Shown one piece after another: positions 17,826 to 25,959 of a DNA stretch of 64,000 bases. Each line of letters opens with the position of its first letter. The stretch's first letter is position 1. A program made the position numbers and the translations under genes. Origin of the DNA: Ochrobactrum chromiisoli (GTDB lineage: Bacteria; Pseudomonadota; Alphaproteobacteria; Rhizobiales; Rhizobiaceae); contig NZ_JAPHAV010000009.1 of the NCBI RefSeq assembly GCF_026241335.1, positions 62,001 to 126,000 on the forward strand, written 5' to 3'. The notes under the pieces were generated by a model, which was given only the letters and a program-made list of their open reading frames with translations, was not told the origin of the DNA and did no database searches.

Positions 17826-19061
17826 GTAAAGCAGACGAGTGCGTATTGTGCCCGGAATCTCGCGCATAGCCTGAAGAACCTCGTCAGCATGATCTTCCAT
17901 TGCATCCCCCTCAATCACGACATAACCAACCTCGCCATCGGTCTGCAAAAACTGGCTGATAATGTTGATATTATGCGATGAGAAGATATTGACCAAACTG
18001 TTGAGAATGCCCGGACGGTTTTCATGCACATGCATGAAACGCGTGCCGTTTGGACGTGCAGGCAATTGCACCTGTGGGAAATTGACCGCACCGAGCGTCG
18101 AACCCACATCGGAATATTCCACCAGCTTGCGGCTGACTTCCATGCCGATGCGCTCCTGCGCCTCTTCGGTGGAGCCACCGATATGCGGTGTGAGAATGAC
18201 ATTCTCCAGCCCCTGCAACGGCGAAACGAACGGATCCTTGTTGGATGCTGGCTCAACCGGGAAAACGTCAATCGCAGCCCCTGCGAGGTGACCTTCCTTG
18301 AGAACCTTGGCGAGTGCTTCCAGATCGACCACAGAACCACGCGCATTGTTGATGAGGAAAGCCCCCTTCTTCATCTTGCGCAGCTTGGCTTCGGTGATCA
18401 TCTTGGCCGTCGACTTGTTCGATGGCACATGCAGGCTGATCACGTCCGAAATTTCAAGCAGCTCATCAAGTGTTTCGGTCGGGATCACGTTGCCATATTG
18501 CAGTTTGTCGGTCATGTCGAAGTAGCGGACCGTCATACCGAGGCTTTCAGCCAGATTGCCAACCTGGGAACCGATATTGCCATAGCCAACAATGCCCAGC
18601 GTCTTGCCACGCACTTCGCGGCTGCCCGTGGCACTCTTGTCCCAGCCGCCGCTATGCGCAGAAGTGGAGCGCGGGAAAATGCGCCGCATAAGCATGATGA
18701 TTTCGCCAATCACCAACTCGGCAACGGAGCGTGTATTCGAGAAAGGCGCATTGAAAACCGGGACACCGCGCTTACGCGCTGCTTTCAGATCAACCTGATT
18801 GGTGCCTACCGAAAAACATCCGACGGCAATCAGACGCTGCGCTGCTGCAAACACTTCATCGGTGAGCTGCGTGCGCGAGCGAATACCCACGATATGTGCG
18901 GACGAAATTGCTTCAATCAGATCAGCCTTGTCCAGTGCTTTTGGCAAATGAACGACATTGGTGTAGCCGGACGATTTGAAATAATCGACAGCAGACTGGT
19001 TGATACCTTCGAGAAGAAGAACATTGATACGCTCACGCGCGAATGAAAGACGTGCAGTCAT
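17823..19061 (-). CDS. serA: D-3-phosphoglycerate dehydrogenase
   Basis: A 412-residue enzyme, close to the length of E. coli SerA. It oxidises 3-phosphoglycerate to 3-phosphohydroxypyruvate, the first step of serine synthesis. Seen: N-terminal catalytic domain, Rossmann motif LGIVGYGNIGSQVG, the RGSVVDLEAL and DVFPVEP segments, the catalytic His in LTPHIGGSTEEAQ, and a C-terminal ACT domain (HENRPGILNSLVNIFSSHN), which in E. coli binds serine for feedback inhibition. It stands alone without serC. Its TAG stop is supplied by the repeat end. Confidence 0.93.
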   Translation of the reverse strand: MTARLSFARERINVLLLEGINQSAVDYFKSSGYTNVVHLPKALDKADLIEAISSAHIVGIRSRTQLTDEVFAAAQRLIAVGCFSVGTNQVDLKAARKRGVPVFNAPFSNTRSVAELVIGEIIMLMRRIFPRSTSAHSGGWDKSATGSREVRGKTLGIVGYGNIGSQVGNLAESLGMTVRYFDMTDKLQYGNVIPTETLDELLEISDVISLHVPSNKSTAKMITEAKLRKMKKGAFLINNARGSVVDLEALAKVLKEGHLAGAAIDVFPVEPASNKDPFVSPLQGLENVILTPHIGGSTEEAQERIGMEVSRKLVEYSDVGSTLGAVNFPQVQLPARPNGTRFMHVHENRPGILNSLVNIFSSHNINIISQFLQTDGEVGYVVIEGDAMEDHADEVLQAMREIPGTIRTRLLY

Positions 19062-19371
19062 GTTGGGGGCTTCCAGGCTTCGGCTATGCTGATGAATTCG
19101 CCATATAAGGTTGTCGACATTGATCGCGAGAGCGACTTAGCATCCAAAGCGCAAGAAAAAAACCAAATTCGACGACAATTGACCAATTGACGTCGTATTT
19201 GGATAATCATTCCTCATTCGCAGGCTATGCACCGATAAATATGCTTAAAACAGCGTTTAAGCGTCGCTTGGAAGCGCGTTAAAAAATGAACAAAGAAAAA
19301 ATCTGGTCCCTATTCCTTAAAGCATAATCCTCATCGGCAACGTTCGTACAAAAGTGTTGGGCAAGTGCCCG
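19062..19371. other. Intergenic gap with a 40-bp imperfect palindrome
   Basis: No gene is visible in these 310 bp. At 19163-19202 a 40-bp palindrome starts CCAAATTCGACG and ends CGTCGTATTTGG, with 17 of 20 arm positions complementary and CAATTG twice near the centre. It could be a hairpin at the end of the kinase transcript or a regulatory site about 100 nt upstream of serA. There is no T-run typical of a terminator. Confidence 0.45.
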
Positions 19372-20352
19372 TCACGTTCTGCGCTTGGTTGCAACCATGA
19401 AAGCATCGAGTTCTGCGCGTGTTCCCGCCCCCTCCATCGGCCCCCGTCGCGTAACATTACGCGCACCGGCGGCACAGGCGTAGTTAAGCGCAACATCGGG
19501 CGACAGACCCAGCCTGCGGCAAGCAACATAAGCGCCGCCAAAGCAATCACCTGCGCCGGTGGGATCGATTTCATCAACGATAAACGCGCTCTGATGAAGC
19601 TGCGTCCCATCGGCTGCAAAATAACTTGCACCCTCGCCACCGCGCTTGAGTACGATCTCTTTCACGCCCAGCTTGAACAGATGCCCGATTGCGTTGGCCT
19701 CGCCTTCAACCCCTGCCGCAAGCTCAAGCTCTTCGCCAGATGGCAGCAACAGATCCGTCATGGAAATCAACCGTGCAAAAAACTGCGCCGTATCTGCATC
19801 CTGTTTAATTTCCTTACGCAGATTGGGATCAACAGAGAGCGTCCCGCCCCGCGCCTTGATGATAGTAACCGCTTGTTCGATTACTCCGCGCGCCGCAGGC
19901 ATCGACAGTGCCGATCCCATGACGTGCAGATGCCCGGCACGGTGCGCAAGCTTTTCAACATTGGCGGTCCAGCCAAAGCGAGACGCAGCAGACTGTACAA
20001 TATTGAAAACAAAATCGCGCGACCCATCAGATCGATAGCGCACAAAAGCACTACCGGTCGGAAAATCCTTATCAATGGATATGCCCGCAACATCGACTCC
20101 ATCATTCTCAAGACGCGTGATATTCACACGTCCAAAATCGTCGTCTCCCACACATCCAACCATAGCGGACTGATTGCCCATACGCGCGCATTGCGAAATG
20201 AAAATTGCCGGAGCGCCACTTGGATAAGGACCAATCAGTGGCTGTGCTTCGAAAAAGCCGTCGCCCACGGTTGTTGCAACGATCTCGACCAGTATTTCGC
20301 CAGCGCAAATGGTGGGGCCAAGATCATCCGGGGAGAGCACAGAAAACGTCAT
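19372..20352 (-). CDS. PfkB-family carbohydrate kinase
   Basis: A 326-residue ribokinase-fold kinase. The N-terminal part has a Gly-rich substrate region (YPSGAPAIFISQCARMG), the middle SVDPNLRKEI, and the C-terminal signature DPTGAGDCFGGAYVACR contains the catalytic Asp and anion hole. Substrates of close relatives include fructose, tagatose and keto-deoxy sugar acids. It lies near an amino-sugar cluster that makes tagatose 6-phosphate, so a tagatose-related role is possible. A terminator at 20453-20486 separates it from the ABC-ATPase remnant, so it needs its own promoter. Confidence 0.8.
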   Translation of the reverse strand: MTFSVLSPDDLGPTICAGEILVEIVATTVGDGFFEAQPLIGPYPSGAPAIFISQCARMGNQSAMVGCVGDDDFGRVNITRLENDGVDVAGISIDKDFPTGSAFVRYRSDGSRDFVFNIVQSAASRFGWTANVEKLAHRAGHLHVMGSALSMPAARGVIEQAVTIIKARGGTLSVDPNLRKEIKQDADTAQFFARLISMTDLLLPSGEELELAAGVEGEANAIGHLFKLGVKEIVLKRGGEGASYFAADGTQLHQSAFIVDEIDPTGAGDCFGGAYVACRRLGLSPDVALNYACAAGARNVTRRGPMEGAGTRAELDAFMVATKRRT

Positions 20353-20452
20353 TCTTATTCACTCGCTATGTCGTTGACGAAGTTAAAGGTCGGTAACCGT
20401 TGGCAGAATAAATAAACTTCAGACATTTTGAAGCGTGAAAGCCAAAAAGACC

Positions 20453-20486
20453 GTAAAGAAAAAGCGGCTGTCATCGTCACAGCCGC
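20453..20486 (-). terminator. Rho-independent terminator behind the ABC-ATPase remnant
   Basis: On the minus strand a perfect 8-bp stem GCGGCTGT / ACAGCCGC with a 7-nt loop is followed by TTTTTCTTT. It sits 26 nt after the stop codon of the truncated ATPase gene. It marks the original end of a lost transporter operon. Confidence 0.8.
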
Positions 20487-20512
20487 CCCGTTCTCATCTA
20501 TTTTCAGATCGT

Positions 20513-20762
20513 TTAATTCGCAGGCAGATCGGAAAAATCACCCTGGCGCATAAAGGCAATACCGTTCTGGTCAAACAGATGGCAGAATTGCGCGTCGATA
20601 CCAATTTTGCTTGCTGCATCGCTGCTGACAGGTGCCGTGCCCGGCGTAATGATGCAGAAGGCTTCGCTCATGCCTTCCGGCACGCTGTAAACAATCGTCT
20701 GCTGTCCGAGGCGTTCAACGACAGATGGCTGCACGCTGATCATTACCGGGCGCGGCGGCGGC
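20513..20762 (-). pseudogene. C-terminal remnant of a MalK/UgpC-type ABC transporter ATPase
   Basis: Reading on the minus strand, the last 80 or so residues (from about RPVMISVQPSVVERLG to HLFDQNGIAF) look like the TOBE domain and tail of sugar-ABC ATPases of the MalK/UgpC group. The Walker A, signature and Walker B parts are missing. The frame continues upstream only into sequence that is antisense to the neighbouring MFS remnant, giving Pro/Ser-rich nonsense. The gene's own terminator survives downstream. I infer a deletion that removed the N-terminal 70% or more of the gene. The family call rests on recognition of the tail only. Confidence 0.6.
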
Positions 20763-21089
20763 TCCGTTGAAGATGTCGGCATGGTCATGGGCTTCGTTGC
20801 CGGCCTTGAAGCGGTGCTTATGTTGCTCTGGGCGCGTATCGGACGCAGCAAAAGCCAGATCAGCATCTTCTTTGTCGCGTCGGTTCTTTATGCAATCTAT
20901 CTGGTCTGGCTTGCATTCCTCACCACACGATGGAAGATTTACGCAGCATCAGCAATCGGGGGGATCGGCACAGCGCTTTTTGCAATTGGCACAAGCGTTG
21001 CTGGCTATGGAACCGTCTCCATTATGGGGGCTATGGCGGGATTGGCGAGTGTCGCAATACTGGCGAAGGTAGAGTACAATAAGAACTGA
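20763..21089 (+). pseudogene. C-terminal remnant of an MFS (sugar efflux-like) transporter
   Basis: About 105 residues from SVEDVGMVMGFVAGLEAVLM to the stop, with three or four hydrophobic helices. The GMVMGFVAGLE segment resembles the start of the second half of SetA/SetB-like sugar efflux carriers. The first two thirds of an MFS protein are absent, and the segment between IGGIGTAL and FAIGTSVAGY looks shortened, suggesting a second in-frame deletion. No proper start context is present. It abuts the truncated ABC-ATPase head to head and ends 10 nt before cutC, whose ribosome-binding site overlaps its stop. Confidence 0.55.
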
Positions 21090-21099
21090 GGGGGATGCC

Positions 21100-21849
21100 T
21101 TGAACCGGATAATACTGGAAGTATGCGTTGATGATGCCGAAGGTCTTGATGCCGCAATCAAAGGCGGTGCAGACCGGATTGAACTTTGTTCAGCACTCGC
21201 AATCGGCGGACTGACGCCTTCCATTGGCCTGATGCAGCTTGCAGCCAAAGCGCCAATTCCGATCATGGTAATGATACGGCCCCGCGCCGGCAGTTTCGTG
21301 TGGTCGGAAGATGAATTGCAGATCATGGAAGCCGAAATTGCAGCAACCCGCTCACTTGGTCTCGCAGGCGTGGTGATTGGCGCCAATCTGCCCGATGGCA
21401 AGCTTGATAGGCCAGCCCTGAAAAGGCTGGTGAATGCAGCCGATGGTCTTGAAATTGCTCTGCATCGCTCAATTGACCTTACCCCTGACACAGCGGAAGC
21501 GGTGCAAATGGCGGCTGAGCTTGGAATCAACCGGATTTTGAGTTCAGGCGGTGCTTTGAAAGCCACATCCGGTCTTGAACGCCTTGCTAAAATGCAGCGT
21601 GCTGCCAAAGACAAAATAACCATCATGCCGGGTTCTGGCGTGAATATGGGCACAGTTGCAGCCATCGCCGCTGCCCTGCCTGATCTCGCCGAAATTCATG
21701 CATCTTGCAGCGCCGCAATCGACACGGACGAAACCTTACTGAATTTTGGCTTTGCTGTGCCCGGCGCAACAAGAACCACATCCGCAAAAGTAGCCGAATT
21801 GCGTGCAGCGCTTGATGCCGTTGCCGACGGCAGACAGCCGCCTTCCTGA
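21100..21849 (+). CDS. cutC: CutC-family protein
   Basis: A 249-residue TIM-barrel protein with the family marks LEVCVDDAEGLDAAIKGG, RIELCSALAIGGLTPS, PIMVMIRPRAGSFVWSEDE and ALHRSIDLT, plus the C-terminal MPGSGV. Translation begins at TTG with GAGGGGG 6 nt upstream. CutC was named from copper-tolerance work in E. coli, but its biochemical role is unsettled. Its position beside an amino-sugar operon suggests a metabolic role there, which is inference. Confidence 0.85.
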   Translation: MNRIILEVCVDDAEGLDAAIKGGADRIELCSALAIGGLTPSIGLMQLAAKAPIPIMVMIRPRAGSFVWSEDELQIMEAEIAATRSLGLAGVVIGANLPDGKLDRPALKRLVNAADGLEIALHRSIDLTPDTAEAVQMAAELGINRILSSGGALKATSGLERLAKMQRAAKDKITIMPGSGVNMGTVAAIAAALPDLAEIHASCSAAIDTDETLLNFGFAVPGATRTTSAKVAELRAALDAVADGRQPPS

Positions 21850-21873
21850 TTGTGAAGGAAAAGCAAAAGTAAC

Positions 21874-21920
21874 TTGTGTTGACATAAACAGAAGACATTA
21901 GAAATTTGTGTTGAAGTAAA
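21874..21920 (+). promoter_or_regulatory. Direct-repeat operator candidate of the amino-sugar operon
   Basis: Two copies of TTGTGTTGAMRTAAA start at 21874 and 21906, 32 bp apart, which is about three helical turns. Spaced direct repeats are typical targets of DeoR-type regulators such as AgaR. A TTGACA-like -35 lies inside the first copy. The regulator gene starts 46 nt further on, so autoregulation is likely. Confidence 0.5.
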
Positions 21921-21965
21921 GTTTTCTTTTAACTAGACAACTACGACACAAGGAAAGGGCCGGAG

Positions 21966-22823
21966 TTGCAGCCGACAGAAGACCTCTATCAGACTGTGCA
22001 AGCGGCAGTGCCGGAGCTTACTCCGAAGCTGCGCGGCATATGCCTGTTGATCGAAAATGATCCGGTAGGTTTCATTCGCTCCACGGCACGCGAATTGTGC
22101 AATCAACTTGGCACGTCAGAGCCGACGCTCATCCGCTTCTGCCAGCGCTTTGGCTATGCAGGGCTTGCCGATTTCCGCATTGATCTTGCCTTGTCACTTG
22201 CCCAGCGTCCTGGTCTCGTTCCCACAGGCGTGGAAGCCAATCCGGTTGACCGCCGTGCCGTCAATTTCGACGCCAAGGATGCCATTGGACGCAGGGCGGT
22301 TCATTTGCTCGAAGGCGATACTTCGGTGCTGTTTGATAACGGCTCAAGCGCCGAGCGTCTGGCCGCTCACCTTGGCAATCTCGCACCGCTCATCGTCATG
22401 ACCCGCAGTCTCGACGTCGCACAAAGTGTGCTGCGTCACAAACAGCATCAGGTGATGCTGACCGGCGGCAGCATACGCCGTGAGACCATGTCCTTCTCCG
22501 GACGACTGGTTGAAACTGCCCTTTCTGAAATGCGCTTCGACACCTTTGTGATGGGGGCGGACAGTATCGATCCGGAAACCGGTGTGAGCACTTTCCTGGA
22601 AGACGAAGCCCACGAAAACCGTGCGATGATCGAAGCCTCGGGCCGCATCATCGTGCTGGCCGATAAAAACAAATTCAGCAAACCACGGCTGCATCGTATC
22701 TGCGCAATGGATCGGATTACGGCCATCGTAACCGATCTTGAGCCCAATCACGACATGGCCAACCGCATCCGCGAGCGCGGCGTGCGTGTCATCAGTACTC
22801 AAGAGGACGGTATTCATGACTAA
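21966..22823 (+). CDS. Chimeric regulator: RpiR-type helix-turn-helix plus DeoR sensor domain
   Basis: A 285-residue protein. Residues about 1-80 match the RpiR (HTH_6) domain: ELTPKLRGICLLIENDP, STARELCNQLGTSEPTLIRFCQRFGYAGLADF. From about 95 onward the protein switches to the DeoR C-terminal ligand domain: LLEGDTSVLFDNGSSAERLA, MLTGGSIRRETMSFSG, FMGADSIDPETG-type motif and VLADKNKFSK. DeoR domains bind phosphosugars, and here probably an amino-sugar or tagatose phosphate made by the operon. Start is TTG with AAGGAAAGG upstream. It leads the operon and its stop overlaps the AgaS gene by 8 nt. Confidence 0.85.
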   Translation: MQPTEDLYQTVQAAVPELTPKLRGICLLIENDPVGFIRSTARELCNQLGTSEPTLIRFCQRFGYAGLADFRIDLALSLAQRPGLVPTGVEANPVDRRAVNFDAKDAIGRRAVHLLEGDTSVLFDNGSSAERLAAHLGNLAPLIVMTRSLDVAQSVLRHKQHQVMLTGGSIRRETMSFSGRLVETALSEMRFDTFVMGADSIDPETGVSTFLEDEAHENRAMIEASGRIIVLADKNKFSKPRLHRICAMDRITAIVTDLEPNHDMANRIRERGVRVISTQEDGIHD

Positions 22824-23898
22824 ACTGGAAACGAGCCATACCTGGCAGGAAATTCACGCACAGCCGGGTATCTGGCAGGCATGGGCTGCTCCGCTTGCCA
22901 AACAGTCGGCTGAAATCCGCGCATGGATCGCCGCCAAGGGTATCAAGCATATCGTTTTCAGCGGCGCCGGCACCTCGGCCTTTATCGGTCAGGCACTGGC
23001 ATCAGCCAAGACTGGCGCGATTTCGCTCGAAGCAATTCCAACCACCGACATTGTTTCCAATCCGTCTGAAACACTGTCCAACGATGCGGAACTGCTCGTT
23101 GTGCAATTTGGCCGCAGCGGCAACAGCTCGGAAACCATTGCAACGCTCGACCTGCTGGACGCGCATTTCCCAAAGGCGCACCGCCTCAACATTACTTGCA
23201 ATGGCAAAAGCGCACTGGCCGTTCGCAAAGCGAAAGGTCCGGGCGACCAGCGCGTGATCGTTCTGCCGGAAGCAACGCATGATCAGGCATTTGCCATGAC
23301 GTCGAGCTATACGACCATGCTTTTATCGGCGCTCGCCTGCATTGATGACACGGTGGATGTCGCGGACAAGCTTAACAAGCTCTCGGCTGCAGGCGCAAAA
23401 GCGATAGCAAAGCTCGACGCAATGTCTGCCCCACATCCAGAACGCGCGATTTTCCTGGGCTCCGGTGCACTGACCGGAGTTTCACGCGAAAGCGCACTCA
23501 AGGTTCTGGAATTGACTGCTGGTCAGGTTATGACCAACTGGGACAGCACGCTTGGCTTCCGTCACGGACCAAAGGCTTCTGTTGTCGGCAATACCCGCGT
23601 TGTGGTTTTCATTCACCCGGATCAGCACACCGCGCGTTATGATCGCGACATTGCCGTTGAGATTGCGCAGCAGTTCCCTTCCGCAACCGTGACCACTGTT
23701 GGCGGCGAAGGTTGTGATCTTGCGCTTGATCTGACTGGCGACAGCCGCTGGGATGCCGTGCTTTATGTGCTTCTGGCGCAGATCTGGTCTGCCCGCTGGT
23801 CGGCTGAACTTAATCTTAACATCGACAACCCGTTTATTGATCAGGGCAACCTGACACGCGTTGTTTCCGGCGTTAAGATCTACCCGTTTACAGCATGA
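22816..23898 (+). CDS. agaS: SIS-domain sugar isomerase/deaminase, AgaS-like
   Basis: A 360-residue protein with two SIS domains. IVFSGAGTSAFIGQAL and VVQFGRSGNSSETIATL are in the first; ERAIFLGSGALTGVSRESALKVLELTAGQV and DSTLGFRHGPKA are in the second. This architecture matches AgaS, which deaminates and isomerises galactosamine 6-phosphate to tagatose 6-phosphate. The chosen ATG overlaps the end of the regulator gene, giving coupling; a longer upstream frame is antisense-like and rejected. The next gene starts at or just after its stop codon. Confidence 0.85.
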   Translation: MTKLETSHTWQEIHAQPGIWQAWAAPLAKQSAEIRAWIAAKGIKHIVFSGAGTSAFIGQALASAKTGAISLEAIPTTDIVSNPSETLSNDAELLVVQFGRSGNSSETIATLDLLDAHFPKAHRLNITCNGKSALAVRKAKGPGDQRVIVLPEATHDQAFAMTSSYTTMLLSALACIDDTVDVADKLNKLSAAGAKAIAKLDAMSAPHPERAIFLGSGALTGVSRESALKVLELTAGQVMTNWDSTLGFRHGPKASVVGNTRVVVFIHPDQHTARYDRDIAVEIAQQFPSATVTTVGGEGCDLALDLTGDSRWDAVLYVLLAQIWSARWSAELNLNIDNPFIDQGNLTRVVSGVKIYPFTA

Positions 23899-23912
23899 AA
23901 CACGAGGTCAGC

Positions 23913-24836
23913 ATGATCTGCGGCGCCATTGATCTGGGCGGCACCAAAATTGAGGGTCGCCTGTTCGACGCAAATATGGAAACGGTTCTGACACGGCGCA
24001 TTCCAACGCCTGTCAGCGACTTCGATGCTTTCATCGATGGCTTGTCCGCGCAGATTGAATGGCTGACCGAAACGGCGGGCAACCCAAACCTGCCCGTCGG
24101 CATCAGCCTGCCCGGCTGGATTGATCCGGCCACCGGCCACGGCTTTGCATCCAATATTCCGATCACCGGTCGCGATGTGGGCGCAGCGCTTCAGAAACGT
24201 TTCGGGCGCAGCTTTCCGCTGATGAACGACTGTATGGCTTTCGCCTATTCGGAAGCGCATGGCGGTGCAGCCGAAGGAAGCGAAGCAATGATTGGCCTGA
24301 TTGTCGGCACCGGCATGGGCGCTGGTGTTGTCATCAACGGCGAGATTCCGCCGCGCTATAATGGTCTTGCACTGGAAATTGGTCATACGGGTATGCCTGC
24401 GCGAATCTTAAGCGAGCAGAGCCTTCCGCTGATCCCTTGCGGCTGCGGCAAGACAGGTTGTATGGAACGCTATGTTTCCGGCACGGGCCTTGCTGCTATT
24501 TCCCAAATTAAGCTCAATGAGACCATCTCCAATCAGGAACTGACATTGCGCGCGTCCAATGGCGATGCGAACGCAGAAAAGGTGCTCGATGACTGGGCTG
24601 ACCTGATGGCGGAATCGCTTCTGACCATGCAGCTTGTTGTCGACCCGGATTGTTTTGTGTTGGGCGGCGGCCTGTCCAATATGGATGGCGTCACTGAGCG
24701 CGTTTCAAAAGCATTTGAAAAGCGCAAACTTGGCCCCACACGTATCCCTGCCATCAGAACTGCACGTTTCGGTGATAGTTCGGGCGCACGCGGCGTTGCC
24801 CTATACGCCTTAAATAAATCAGGAGAAAGCCAATGA
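23913..24836 (+). CDS. ROK-family sugar kinase, probably N-acetylhexosamine kinase
   Basis: A ROK kinase of about 307 residues. GAIDLGGTKIEG binds phosphate; GLIVGTGMGAGVVINGE, the ALEIGHTGMP segment with its conserved His, and the zinc motif CGCGKTGCMERYVSG are all present. In this operon it should phosphorylate free N-acetylgalactosamine or a relative, as AgaK does, which fits uptake without a PTS. The start at 23913 has CGAGG upstream; an ATG at 23895 that overlaps the AgaS stop as ATGA is the alternative. The end overlaps the deacetylase gene by 4 nt. Confidence 0.82.
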   Translation: MICGAIDLGGTKIEGRLFDANMETVLTRRIPTPVSDFDAFIDGLSAQIEWLTETAGNPNLPVGISLPGWIDPATGHGFASNIPITGRDVGAALQKRFGRSFPLMNDCMAFAYSEAHGGAAEGSEAMIGLIVGTGMGAGVVINGEIPPRYNGLALEIGHTGMPARILSEQSLPLIPCGCGKTGCMERYVSGTGLAAISQIKLNETISNQELTLRASNGDANAEKVLDDWADLMAESLLTMQLVVDPDCFVLGGGLSNMDGVTERVSKAFEKRKLGPTRIPAIRTARFGDSSGARGVALYALNKSGESQ

Positions 24837-25930
24837 CTCGTCTCGTCGCCCCCGATTATGTATTTCTGAACGGGCGGCTTCAGACTGGTCTCGTGGCCGA
24901 GATCGGCACTTCTGGTATCACGCGCCTTCGTCCGCGCAAATCGGACGAGACGTCCGATCTCACGCCGCATGTGCTGATGCCAGCCTGTATCGACCTTCAG
25001 GTCAATGGTGCGGGCGGCGTCATGCTCAATTCCGACACCAGCGCCAAAGGCATCGCGCATATCGTTTCAACATTGCGCAAACTTGGCACGGGCTGGGTTC
25101 TGCCAACCCTGATTACCTGTGAGCCGGAACGCATGATCGAGGCCGCCCATGCAGCAGTCGAGTGCAAGGGCATGGATGGCTTCTTCGGCCTCCACATCGA
25201 AGGTCCGCATCTTAATCCTGCCCGCAAAGGCACCCATCGCATTGAATTCATTCGCCCGATGGATGCATCCACGCTTGAAGCGCTCAAAATTCTGCGCAAA
25301 GCGGATGTGCCTGTCATGCTCACGCTTGCACCGGAAATGGTACCGGGCGACACGATCCGCGAGATTGCTGATATGGGTGTCGTGGTTTCCGCCGGCCACA
25401 CCAATGGCACAACGGAACAGGCGCGCGCCGGGCTTGCCGCAGGTGTGAGTTGCTTCACCCATCTTTACAATGCCATGCCGCCAATGACATCGCGTGAGCC
25501 GGGCGTGGTTGGCACAGCAATCGGCAGCGATGCTTTTGTCGGCATCATTGTTGATGGGCATCATGTGACATGGGAAATGGTCGGCATCGCATGGCGTGCA
25601 CGCCCGAAGCGTGACCGCATGTTCCTTGTATCAGACGCCATGTCCACCATTGGCGGCCCGGATCATTTCGAACTTTATGGCGAGCGGATTGAAGTGCGCG
25701 ATGGCGCATTGGTTAATGCAGCCGGATCACTTGCAGGTGCGCATATCGATATGGTCGGCTGTCTTGCTAATCTCGTTCAGCATGTCGGCGTGCCGCTTGA
25801 AGAAGCCATTCGCGCGGCCTGTGTTGTGCCTGCCGATGTGATGGGCAAAGCTGCCCCCAACCTTGGTGCAGGCACGCCACTACCAGAGCTTCTCGCTTTG
25901 GACGGCAATTTGAAACGCATTTCTCTCTGA
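24833..25930 (+). CDS. agaA: N-acetylgalactosamine/glucosamine 6-phosphate deacetylase
   Basis: A 365-residue amidohydrolase close to NagA/AgaA in length. Seen: MPACIDLQVNGAGG (the LQVNG variant of the first metal motif, as in NagA), the metal-binding Glu in GLHIEGPHLNPARKGTH, His in SAGHTNGT, His in CFTHLYNAMPPM, and the catalytic Asp in FLVSDAMSTIGG. It removes acetate from the 6-phosphate of an N-acetylhexosamine. AGGAGA precedes the ATG. Neighbouring AgaS makes the galactosamine version more likely, hence AgaA rather than NagA, but the sequence alone does not decide. Confidence 0.82.
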   Translation: MTRLVAPDYVFLNGRLQTGLVAEIGTSGITRLRPRKSDETSDLTPHVLMPACIDLQVNGAGGVMLNSDTSAKGIAHIVSTLRKLGTGWVLPTLITCEPERMIEAAHAAVECKGMDGFFGLHIEGPHLNPARKGTHRIEFIRPMDASTLEALKILRKADVPVMLTLAPEMVPGDTIREIADMGVVVSAGHTNGTTEQARAGLAAGVSCFTHLYNAMPPMTSREPGVVGTAIGSDAFVGIIVDGHHVTWEMVGIAWRARPKRDRMFLVSDAMSTIGGPDHFELYGERIEVRDGALVNAAGSLAGAHIDMVGCLANLVQHVGVPLEEAIRAACVVPADVMGKAAPNLGAGTPLPELLALDGNLKRISL

Positions 25931-25959
25931 AATTTTTGTTATACCCACGGAGTTCCGTT

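Noticed and set aside
18024-19046. 340-residue frame antisense to serA
   Set aside because: Shadow of a strongly conserved gene; the product shows no recognisable domain.
19354-20415. 353-residue frame antisense to the PfkB kinase
   Set aside because: The kinase on the other strand has intact catalytic motifs; the antisense product looks random.
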